From: an uncultured Clostridia bacterium
Lineage (GTDB): Bacteria > Bacillota > Clostridia > TANB77 > CAG-465
Assembly: GCA_949106495.1 (NCBI GenBank)
Contig: CARYZD010000002.1
Coordinates: forward strand, 141,790 to 190,412
Reading direction: 5' to 3'
DNA: 48,623 nt
Shown: in pieces, positions 1 to 6,451 of the stretch
How the letters are laid out: every line of letters starts with the position of its first letter
Numbering within the stretch: the first letter of the stretch is position 1
Notes under the pieces: model-generated
Seen by the model: the letters and a program-made list of their open reading frames with translations, nothing else
Databases searched by the model: none
What the model was told of the DNA's origin: nothing
Program-made: the position numbers and the translations under genes

Positions 1-142
1 CATTTTCCTCTGTAACTCCTGGTTTATTGCTATACATCATATCACTAGGTACAGTTGCTGCAAAAATGGTACTTGACAATAATGTCACCCCCATTATAAA
101 CGTTAAAACTAATGCTGTAAATTTTAAAACACTTTTCTTCAT
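1..142 (-). CDS. Secreted protein, N-terminal part only (cut by window edge)
   Basis: The first 47 codons of a minus-strand gene are present and the rest lies outside the window. The product begins MKKSVLKFTALVLTFIMGV, a lysine start followed by a hydrophobic core, and continues to STIFA-ATVPSD, which looks like a signal peptidase I site. The start ATG (142-140) has a strong AAAGGAGG ribosome binding site at 151-158 and a perfect consensus promoter at 204-232. The mature part seen is too short to name a family. I am confident that it is exported and unsure of everything else. Confidence 0.8.
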   Translation of the reverse strand, partial: MKKSVLKFTALVLTFIMGVTLLSSTIFAATVPSDMMYSNKPGVTEEN

Positions 143-203
143 AAGCGTTTCCTCCTTTCATAAAAAAATTATTTTTTATGTCTCAATTTCTTAGTGCCTC
201 TTT

Positions 204-232
204 ATTATAGTACTCTTTGGTTCATTTGTCAA
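204..232 (-). promoter_or_regulatory. SigA-type promoter of the secreted protein
   Basis: On the minus strand TTGACA (232-227) is followed after 17 bp by TATAAT (209-204). Both hexamers are perfect. A tandem 10-bp repeat, TTTTATCGAA then TTTTGTCGAA, lies upstream at 271-290. Confidence 0.8.
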
Positions 233-303
233 TAGTTTTTGTATACTTTATTTAACATAATCTTGTATTATTTTATCGAATTTTGTCGAATACATTAAAA
301 TAG

Positions 304-334
304 CAAAAAAGATAACACAAAATTGTATTATCTT
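304..334 (-). terminator. Rho-independent terminator after the CYTH gene
   Basis: An 11-bp stem (334-324 with 319-309, one G-U type mismatch) closes a 4-base loop. It is followed on the minus strand by a run of T (310-305). Confidence 0.75.
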
Positions 335-345
335 CTCTATTTTTG

Positions 346-1272
346 TTATTTATTTCTATTTGCAAATATCATAAAAGTTATTTCACTAAAATCTATTTTC
401 TTTTGCTTTTCTATTATTAATGTTTCCTTTACTGCTATTTCTTTTATATCTTTAATATTAATAAATGTTGGATTATATCCTATTCTATCTAAAATCTTTC
501 TTAAAGTATTTACCATTATTTCATCTGAATTTGAATATACTATCTCAACTTTAATTCCAATTTGTTCTAATTTCTCAATTAATTCAAGATTAAGAATAGT
601 AATGTTGTCCTTTATTGATTCTTCTAAATTATCTATATTTAGTTTTACAAATATTTTATCTAATTCAACTAATATTCTATTTAAGAAGTCTCCTTTAAGT
701 AATGTGTTATATAAATAGTTTGATGTATAGTCTCTATATTTTATATTAGCTTTTTCTCCTACACAAGATTCAACTTTTGATTCAAAATTGTAGAAAATAT
801 TATTTATTGCTTTTTCATCATCATTTTCTGAATAAATATCATAATCTACAAATTCACCCACATTTTCTATAGAATCTATACTTATACTATAATAGTATTC
901 TTTATCTTTTTTTACATATGTTTCTTTTAGTATATTCATACTAACATATTTATAATATCCAAGACTAGATAAAAATTCTGATATACTATCTTTTTGTGAT
1001 ATATCTAATTGTATGTTTTGCTTATTAGTTATATCTATTTGACTTAAGTTATCTACTTTACCATCAAATGATAATATAAGTTCTTTATTATTTATTGTTC
1101 TAAGTCTTATACATGTATTATTAGATAATAAATTAAAATCTGTATCTAGATAATATATATCATTTTCCAATATACTGTTTTTAAAGATAAAGCCTTCTGC
1201 TTTCATAAAATCTTTTAATTTTTCTTTATCTTTACAAAAATATTTATTTTTAGATTTAACTCTTGTTGCCAT
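346..1272 (-). CDS. Divergent CYTH-domain protein
   Basis: This 308-aa protein resembles the CYTH superfamily (class IV adenylate cyclase and thiamine triphosphatase fold, which binds triphosphate substrates in a beta tunnel). The support is the segment YYLDTDFNLLSNNTCIRLR (about residues 40-58) and a later segment DSIENVGEFVDYDI (about 133-146), which matches the family pattern LDxVxGLGxFVEIE. The N-terminal ExExK signature is absent: the protein starts MATRVKSKNKYF, and the second acidic pair is DYD instead of EIE. The last 140 residues are an extension I do not recognise. The gene sits 16 bp after maf and is probably cotranscribed with it. Catalytic activity is doubtful because key acidic residues are replaced. 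Confidence 0.6.
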   Translation of the reverse strand: MATRVKSKNKYFCKDKEKLKDFMKAEGFIFKNSILENDIYYLDTDFNLLSNNTCIRLRTINNKELILSFDGKVDNLSQIDITNKQNIQLDISQKDSISEFLSSLGYYKYVSMNILKETYVKKDKEYYYSISIDSIENVGEFVDYDIYSENDDEKAINNIFYNFESKVESCVGEKANIKYRDYTSNYLYNTLLKGDFLNRILVELDKIFVKLNIDNLEESIKDNITILNLELIEKLEQIGIKVEIVYSNSDEIMVNTLRKILDRIGYNPTFINIKDIKEIAVKETLIIEKQKKIDFSEITFMIFANRNK

Positions 1273-1288
1273 ATTTATTCCCCCCTTT

Positions 1289-1873
1289 TTAATCTAAATC
1301 TTTTAAGCTATACCCCATTTCATTTATTTTTGTATAAAGCTTTCCTAGTGGTAAACCTAATACATTATAATAGTCTCCATTAAGTTTTTCAAGAAATAGT
1401 GACATTGTTCCTTCAAGAGAATATCCAGCCTTATATAATAAGTCTTTTTCATGTGCTACATACCACTCAATATCGTCTTCGGATATTTTCTTAAATGTTA
1501 CATCTGTTACACAAGAAAATGTTTTTATATTTCTATTACTTGTATCATATAAAGTCACACCTGTTATTCCTTGATTTTTACTTCCACTTAATTCTCTTAA
1601 ATTTTGTTTTGCCTCTTCAATTGTTTTAGGTTTTTCATATCTTTTTCCATCTTTATATATAATTGAATCTGCTGCTATAATAATTGAGTTTTTATCTTCA
1701 ACTTTTTTAGCTACAGATAATGCTTTATTTTTAGATAATTCTTCTACATATTCTGTTGGATTCTCTTTTTGAGATTTTTCTTCAACATCACTTGTTATTA
1801 TATCATATTTTATATTTAATTCATTCATTATTTTTCTTCTTGTTATTGAAGAAGATGCAAGTATTACTCTCAT
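1289..1873 (-). CDS. maf: Maf-family nucleoside triphosphate pyrophosphatase
   Basis: The 194-aa product has the normal length of Maf proteins, which hydrolyse non-canonical or modified nucleoside triphosphates in the cytoplasm and are linked to septum control in Firmicutes. It shows the N-terminal LASSSITRRKIM motif (family LASxSPRR), an AADS catalytic-loop segment near residues 67-70 (usually ADT), the conserved YEKP lysine segment near 79-82 and the C-terminal NVLGLPL motif. The start has a GGAGG site at about 1880-1885 and its own promoter at 1894-1921. In many Clostridia maf lies beside mreB. Here it lies far from the mre operon, next to a CYTH gene. Confidence 0.93.
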   Translation of the reverse strand: MRVILASSSITRRKIMNELNIKYDIITSDVEEKSQKENPTEYVEELSKNKALSVAKKVEDKNSIIIAADSIIYKDGKRYEKPKTIEEAKQNLRELSGSKNQGITGVTLYDTSNRNIKTFSCVTDVTFKKISEDDIEWYVAHEKDLLYKAGYSLEGTMSLFLEKLNGDYYNVLGLPLGKLYTKINEMGYSLKDLD

Positions 1874-1893
1874 ATCATTTCCTCCACACTATT

Positions 1894-1921
1894 ATTATAT
1901 CAATAGATAGAAATTTGTCAA
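1894..1921 (-). promoter_or_regulatory. Promoter of maf and the CYTH gene
   Basis: TTGACA (1921-1916) and TATAAT (1899-1894) are spaced by 16 bp on the minus strand, 20 bp upstream of the maf start codon. Confidence 0.65.
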
Positions 1922-1935
1922 ATTTAAAATCTATA

Positions 1936-1963
1936 AAAATACTAGCACTATAATAGTACTAGT
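1936..1963 (-). terminator. Terminator after the ATPase-RloB operon
   Basis: A 10-bp stem (1963-1954 with 1950-1941, one G-U pair) with a 3-base loop is followed on the minus strand by ATTTTTAT. It lies just after the stop codon of the 437-aa gene and isolates that operon from maf. Confidence 0.65.
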
Positions 1964-1976
1964 TATTATAATCTTA

Positions 1977-3290
1977 TTATTTTTTAATTTTTGTATATTT
2001 ATAAAATCTTTTTCCTCTTGATGGAATCATTATTATATTTAATTTATAGTCATCATCTAACATATTATAATTTTGAATAAACTTTTCGACTTCACTAACG
2101 TTTTGACATTTTAAATAATTAAATCTCTCTATTATTTTTTTGATTTTTATATTTTTATCAAACAAGTCTAAAGATATATTCTCATATGTATTTAATATAA
2201 ATGCTTCCTCTAATTTAATAAGATGTTTTAACTTTTCCAAATCAACATCTTTTTTAATAAAGGAGATTTTCAAATCAGTACAACTTAATTTCTTCTTACT
2301 TTCTCTAATTTTTACAGATAATTCTTTAATAATTTCTTCGTCTTCATCTGTGATTTTTTCTGGTAAATCAAATCTAATATTAAAATATTTTTCAATTTCA
2401 ATTATGGCTTTAAGAAAATTAATATATCCTTTTAATTCTTTAATACTCTCTTCAGTATGTTTATTATTATCTATTCCAGACATAATTATTTTTCCATCAT
2501 CATTATTATACATATAAAAAGTACCTGTAATTATATTAAGTATAAATTTATTATAAATATATACTGCTCTACAATCATTTAATTTCTCTTTATTTATATC
2601 AAAATGATAACTACATTTGATTTCTTCATCTGTAACAAATTCTAATATTAGCTGTATAAACACAGGATATGAAAGTTGATTATAATTATCTAAAACAAAC
2701 TTATTACTAGCTAATTGTTTTGTTAATTTTAAATTAATATCTCTCAATTTAAATTTTGTATTATCAAATCCAATATCTATTTTAATTTCTACTTTAGGCA
2801 ATTCTCTCTTTTTAGGCAATATATAAGTCTTTACTCCATCCCTCATAGGTGAAAAATCTGGATTAGGATACGGATCAATAACATCCCCTAAATACTGTTT
2901 AAAATCTGTAACTTTAACTTCTATTGGACTATCTGCAAATTGTAACATTTCGAGTATTTTATTTTTATCTCTTAAATCTTTAAACCTTTCATCTGTTATA
3001 TTCAATGAGCCCTTAAAATTAATAGGATATTTTTCTAACGAGTCTTCTCTTGCTGGTTTACTTACAAATCCATATTTACCATCATTTAATTTTTTAGGTT
3101 CAACTTTAAAGTAAGGGGATAAATAATGTGAATACTTAATTTCATCATATTTATTTTTTTCCAAACTAACATTAATATTAGTCACATTATTTACTACAAT
3201 TATATTATTCTGATTTTCTACATTTTGTTGATTAACGCTTCCTATATTGCTTTGCTTTATATCTCCTATTTTATTCTTTGAATCAAACAT
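1977..3290 (-). CDS. Unrecognised 437-aa protein, last gene of the ATPase-RloB operon
   Basis: I do not recognise a family. The first 45 residues are low in complexity and rich in Asn, Gln and Val, with GDIKQSNIGSVNQQNV near residues 8-23. The rest (about 50-437) looks globular and soluble, lysine- and aspartate-rich, with mixed beta strands up to about residue 270 and helices after that. No transmembrane segment or nuclease motif stands out. The gene follows the 56-aa membrane peptide with only one base between stop and start, and its GGAG ribosome site lies inside that gene, so the two are translationally coupled. The GDIKQ tract is also found at the C-terminus of that peptide, which suggests that they act together. 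In this context it could be an effector or sensor of the defence-like operon, but that is inference. Confidence 0.75.
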   Translation of the reverse strand: MFDSKNKIGDIKQSNIGSVNQQNVENQNNIIVVNNVTNINVSLEKNKYDEIKYSHYLSPYFKVEPKKLNDGKYGFVSKPAREDSLEKYPINFKGSLNITDERFKDLRDKNKILEMLQFADSPIEVKVTDFKQYLGDVIDPYPNPDFSPMRDGVKTYILPKKRELPKVEIKIDIGFDNTKFKLRDINLKLTKQLASNKFVLDNYNQLSYPVFIQLILEFVTDEEIKCSYHFDINKEKLNDCRAVYIYNKFILNIITGTFYMYNNDDGKIIMSGIDNNKHTEESIKELKGYINFLKAIIEIEKYFNIRFDLPEKITDEDEEIIKELSVKIRESKKKLSCTDLKISFIKKDVDLEKLKHLIKLEEAFILNTYENISLDLFDKNIKIKKIIERFNYLKCQNVSEVEKFIQNYNMLDDDYKLNIIMIPSRGKRFYKYTKIKK

Positions 3291-3291
3291 A

Positions 3292-3462
3292 TTACTTATT
3301 CTCCTGCTTTATATCTCCAACTATACTACCATATATATTTCCTACTTTATTAATTTTTTTAGTATAGTTAACTCCACCCAAAAATCCTAAAATAGCAGAA
3401 ATAATTGCCATTGCTAATTCTAATATTATTTTTATAACCTGATTATTCACAAAATCAAACAT
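3292..3462 (-). CDS. 56-aa single-pass membrane peptide of the ATPase-RloB operon
   Basis: The peptide starts MFDFVNNQVIKIILELAMA and has one hydrophobic segment (about residues 8-32) followed by a short basic and polar tail ending GNIYGSIVGDIKQENK. I place the start at the ATG at 3462 because GGAGG sits 8 bases upstream. The open frame extends to a TTG at 3477, which overlaps that GGAGG. The tail motif GDIKQ recurs at residues 9-13 of the next protein. No family is recognised. Size and topology resemble small membrane partners of anti-phage operons, which is a loose analogy. Confidence 0.7.
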   Translation of the reverse strand: MFDFVNNQVIKIILELAMAIISAILGFLGGVNYTKKINKVGNIYGSIVGDIKQENK

Positions 3463-3487
3463 ACTATCTACCTCCAAATAAAATATC

Positions 3488-4129
3488 TTACTCTAAATAT
3501 TCCCTTAATCCTTCAACTATTTTGTATACTTTAGTCATTGGATTATTTTGAGATGCTTGTCCTTGTTCATTTAATGACTCCATATATTCACAATTCTTTA
3601 TTGCTCTTTCTATTTTGTTATCAGCTGTAACTTTTTCAAATATGCTTTCATCATTTTTATGATATTCTCCTAATCCATTCATTTGAAATTCTTTATTAAG
3701 TTCAGTAATTATTTCATCTTTTGAAATGAATCTATTAACCTTTTTAAAATGAGATAATAACCATAACTCAAAATTAGGATTAGACCAAGCAACATTATAT
3801 CTACAATTTCTAATTGCTAAATCAAATTGATTATCACTATAATCATCTTTATCAAATACAACCCATACTTGTCCATAAACTTTATTTGCATAGTTAACAT
3901 ACTTTTCTGTATATTTTACTAAATCTGTAGTGTTTCTTCCTGTTCCTCTTATTTCAATACTAGGAATCAAAACATCTACTTTATTTCCAAATTGTTCATT
4001 AATTTTTCTTTTTAATCCATTAAAATAATTTGGCTCAGTTTGTTTACCCTCGCAAACAATTAAGTAGTTAGCTGGTGCTAGCTTTCTACTTTTTAACCTA
4101 GCTTTTCTTGAATATTTATTATTCTTCAT
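3488..4129 (-). CDS. RloB-like Toprim-fold protein (AbiLii-type)
   Basis: The 213-aa product matches RloB proteins, which pair with RloA-type ATPases and include the abortive infection protein AbiLii. RloB has a Toprim-like metal site similar to OLD-family nucleases. The sequence shows LIVCEGKQTEPNYF (Glu27), VVFDKDD (Asp93, Asp95), WSNPNFELWLL (116-125) and NPMTKVY (196-202). I choose the ATG at 4129 because AAGG lies 6 bases upstream. The open frame extends six codons further to 4147 without a ribosome site. The start overlaps the end of the ATPase gene by 11 bp, so expression is coupled. The likely role is as a nuclease effector gated by the ATPase. Confidence 0.85.
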   Translation of the reverse strand: MKNNKYSRKARLKSRKLAPANYLIVCEGKQTEPNYFNGLKRKINEQFGNKVDVLIPSIEIRGTGRNTTDLVKYTEKYVNYANKVYGQVWVVFDKDDYSDNQFDLAIRNCRYNVAWSNPNFELWLLSHFKKVNRFISKDEIITELNKEFQMNGLGEYHKNDESIFEKVTADNKIERAIKNCEYMESLNEQGQASQNNPMTKVYKIVEGLREYLE

Positions 4130-5339
4130 TAACCACCTTAAATTCATCTAAAACTGGAATAGCACCGTATCTTCCTGTTAGATAATCCTTATTATATGTG
4201 GCATCGTTTCTTACTTTTTTATCATCATCTAAGATATAATCAGATAAAGCATATATTTCAGATACACCATTTTTATCTTTTTCTGCGAACCAAATCTCGT
4301 CTCTTCTAAAAGTATCTCTGTTTAAATTTACAGTATCATGTGTTGAATATATTAGCTGACCATTACCCACATTTGTTTCACTATTATGAAATAAATTTAT
4401 TATATATCTTGTTAAAAGTGGATGTAACTTAGCATCTAATTCATCAATAAATAAAACCATACCGTTTTTCAATGCTTCCATAAAGAAGTCAAATAAATGA
4501 AACATTTTTCTTGTTCCATTTGATTCCATATCAAGTGGTAAAGCTTTTAATGTATTATTTTCTCCTTTATGAATAAGTTCTATTTTAATTATATCATTAT
4601 TATTCTTTACAGCTTCAATTGAATCAGGTGTAGTTTTTATTCCTTCTATTCCAGATTCAAAAGTTTTTATAAATTTTAATAATTCTTTTTTATAATTTTC
4701 ATCAATTAATATTTTTGAAGAAATTCTATTAGTAATAATATCTTCAAATTGGGGATTACCTAAATCTAAATAACTAGAATTTACAAACCAATTAAATACA
4801 TTTGTAAAATCCTCATTATTAGCATTTAATTTAGTATAAGCATTTAAAAAAAGTGTATTTTCTGTTATATTAAATTTATTTTCTTTTTTATCTATTTTTG
4901 CAATTACTTCTCCTTCTTCTCTATTAAATATAGTATAGAATTTATTTATGTTTTTATAATACAACCATTCTGAAATTATTTTATTTTTTAAGATATCAAA
5001 GCCATACTTATATATCTTTTTATTTTTGGCAAGTATTTCAACTTCTAAACTTATTGGCTCTTCATTTATCATAAAACTATATATATTTTCCGAATCTATA
5101 GAAGAATTGGTCTTAGAATCATCAGTTACAAGTACTCTTCTTTTCATATATTCAAAAGCTTGTAATACATTAGTTTTTCCACTTGCATTAGCACCATAAA
5201 TTGCAGATACTTTTAAATACTCTGCATTATTTATTTTACAAACATTATATTCATGTTCTTTTAAAGATGTAGCTTCCATATCTAAACAATTCTCATTTTT
5301 AAATGATTTAAAATTTTTAAAACTAAATCTAATTAACAT
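4119..5339 (-). CDS. AAA ATPase, RloA/AbiLi-type, first gene of a defence-like operon
   Basis: This 406-aa protein is an ABC/SMC-like AAA ATPase of the kind found in RloA, AbiLi, PARIS and OLD systems. It starts with LIRFSFKNFKSFKN, followed by the Walker A GANASGKT (49-56), a signature-like ESNGTRKM (272-279), the Walker B VLFIDELDAKLHP (295-307, with Asp299 and Glu300) and the switch histidine in STHD (His334). These ATPases typically sense an invader and control a paired toxic nuclease. Here the next gene is the matching RloB partner, in overlap. The start has an AAAGGAGG site and its own promoter. A restriction-modification context is absent, so the AbiL comparison fits better than RloA beside type I enzymes. 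Confidence 0.9.
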   Translation of the reverse strand: MLIRFSFKNFKSFKNENCLDMEATSLKEHEYNVCKINNAEYLKVSAIYGANASGKTNVLQAFEYMKRRVLVTDDSKTNSSIDSENIYSFMINEEPISLEVEILAKNKKIYKYGFDILKNKIISEWLYYKNINKFYTIFNREEGEVIAKIDKKENKFNITENTLFLNAYTKLNANNEDFTNVFNWFVNSSYLDLGNPQFEDIITNRISSKILIDENYKKELLKFIKTFESGIEGIKTTPDSIEAVKNNNDIIKIELIHKGENNTLKALPLDMESNGTRKMFHLFDFFMEALKNGMVLFIDELDAKLHPLLTRYIINLFHNSETNVGNGQLIYSTHDTVNLNRDTFRRDEIWFAEKDKNGVSEIYALSDYILDDDKKVRNDATYNKDYLTGRYGAIPVLDEFKVVNEE

Positions 5340-5361
5340 AGTAAAATCCTCCTTTGTTAAT

Positions 5362-5390
5362 ATTATATGATATTTTTATTAAAATATCAA
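5362..5390 (-). promoter_or_regulatory. Promoter of the ATPase-RloB operon with palindrome in the spacer
   Basis: TTGATA (5390-5385) and TATAAT (5367-5362) are spaced by 17 bp. A perfect inverted repeat GATATTTT-TATT-AAAATATC occupies 5369-5388, between and overlapping the two hexamers, where a repressor would block polymerase. Confidence 0.65.
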
Positions 5391-5754
5391 CTTTTTTGAG
5401 AGTTTTTCTCAAATTTAATATTATTATTTACTTTTTACCTTAATTTTTTCTATTACATAATTTATTAAAATATAAATAAAGTGATAAAATAAAAACATAA
5501 TTATTCTTATTTTACCACTAAAAGTATTTTTTTAATCTTTTTCTTATAATAACCAATTTACAACATTTATTTTTCTTATATAATTATAATCAGCTCCTTA
5601 TATATATTATATACTTCATATTCTTTTTAGTAAAGTTTTGGAAATATTTTTCCAATTCTTTTGATTTTTATACAGTATTGGAACAAAAATCTACATATTT
5701 CAACTTAAAAGAGATACTATAAAGATAAATGAGCTATTTAATTTATTCGCTATT
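5391..5754. other. Gene-free AT-rich stretch
   Basis: No coding frame, RNA gene or clear promoter is visible in these roughly 360 bases. The only structure I note is a perfect 7-bp inverted repeat, TTGGAAA-TATT-TTTCCAA, at 5638-5655, with a second TTGGAA at about 5678-5683. Confidence 0.5.
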
Positions 5755-5790
5755 GATATTAAAAGGCCACACGAAAAGTTCCGTGTGGCC
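5755..5790 (-). terminator. Terminator after the 73-aa membrane protein
   Basis: A perfect 9-bp GC-rich stem GGCCACACG / CGTGTGGCC (5790-5782 with 5773-5765) is followed by TTTTAATA on the minus strand. It is much more GC-rich than other terminators here, like the gene it serves. Confidence 0.85.
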
Positions 5791-5817
5791 ATGCCAAGAT
5801 GCAATGCGCAACATTAA

Positions 5818-6039
5818 TCATTTGGATTTTTTATTGTTTATCAACTGGATAACTGCGTAGCTTATAATACTCACAATAAAGGCAACCACTCCACCAAGGG
5901 CGTAACCTGCGACTACTGGATAAATGCATACCGCAAAAAGTGGTCTGCAAAAAATCCAAGCAAAAGCCAATGTAACCATTATAAATAGCACAATGGCCAG
6001 AGCCAACAGTTTAAGCCAGTCAAAAAACATCCTTTTCAT
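5818..6039 (-). CDS. Small two-helix membrane protein, GC-richer than its neighbours
   Basis: The 73-aa protein begins MKRMFFDWLKLLALAIVLF and has two hydrophobic segments (about residues 8-30 and 37-65), with a basic C-terminal end NNKKSK. I recognise no family. It is a single-gene unit with a GGGAGG ribosome site, a perfect promoter and a strong terminator. Base composition differs from the surroundings: 23 of the 60 bases at 5941-6000 are G or C, and codons such as CTG and GCC are used, which neighbouring genes avoid. It lies just 3' of the initiator tRNA gene, a common integration site, so recent transfer is plausible. Confidence 0.75.
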   Translation of the reverse strand: MKRMFFDWLKLLALAIVLFIMVTLAFAWIFCRPLFAVCIYPVVAGYALGGVVAFIVSIISYAVIQLINNKKSK

Positions 6040-6117
6040 AATGCTACCTCCCTATTTTGTAGTATTTTCGCACATACTAAATTATCTGTATGGCTTAAAA
6101 CAAATACTTGTAAATAG

Positions 6118-6146
6118 ATTATAATACTTTTTTGATATTATGTCAA
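6118..6146 (-). promoter_or_regulatory. Perfect consensus promoter of the 73-aa gene
   Basis: TTGACA (6146-6141), a 17-bp spacer and TATAAT (6123-6118) lie about 80 bp upstream of the start codon. Confidence 0.8.
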
Positions 6147-6176
6147 TTTGCCTTTTAATATAACAAATTAAAATGA

Positions 6177-6202
6177 CAATAAAAAAAGAGGCTTAAAGCC
6201 TC
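6177..6202 (-). terminator. Terminator of the initiator tRNA
   Basis: The stem GAGGCTT / AAGCCTC is followed by seven T on the minus strand (6187-6181), starting six bases after the tRNA CCA end. Confidence 0.8.
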
Positions 6203-6207
6203 ATTTA

Positions 6208-6283
6208 TGGTTGCGGGGACAAGACTCGAACTTGTGACCTTCGGGTTATGAGCCCGACGAGCTGCCAACTGCTCCACCCCGCG
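6208..6283 (-). tRNA. Initiator tRNA-fMet (anticodon CAT)
   Basis: The 76-base RNA folds into a standard cloverleaf and its CCA end is encoded (6210-6208). The anticodon loop is CTCATAA, giving CAU. Initiator hallmarks are visible: the 5' end CGCGGGG leaves a C1-A72 mismatch, and the anticodon stem has three G-C pairs (GGG with CCC). Confidence 0.95.
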
Positions 6284-6300
6284 ATACTTGGTACTTTTTT

Positions 6301-6329
6301 ATTATATTACAGTATATACTAAAAGTCAA
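6301..6329 (-). promoter_or_regulatory. Promoter of the initiator tRNA
   Basis: TTGACT (6329-6324), a 17-bp spacer and TATAAT (6306-6301) lie 18 bp before the tRNA 5' end. Confidence 0.75.
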
Positions 6330-6401
6330 GTCCTTTTCTATATTTTATGCAATTTTATTTTAAATATGCCTCTTTATGTATATATTATTTTAAATTATAA
6401 T

Positions 6402-6441
6402 ATAAAAAATCCCTCCTATAAATTTTCTCATAGAAGGGATT
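6402..6441 (-). terminator. Terminator of the acyl-CoA synthetase gene
   Basis: A 13-bp stem with G-U pairs (6441-6429 with 6420-6408) and an 8-base loop is followed by TTTTTTAT on the minus strand. Confidence 0.75.
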
Positions 6442-6451
6442 ATTATATTTA

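Noticed and set aside
5638..5655. Inverted repeat TTGGAAA-TATT-TTTCCAA in gene-free DNA
   Set aside because: It is not tied to a promoter or gene, and such palindromes are expected in AT-rich DNA.
6208..6283. Attachment site of a genomic island at the initiator tRNA
   Set aside because: I looked for a repeat of the tRNA 3' end near 1874-1976 and 5391-5760 and found none; there is also no integrase.
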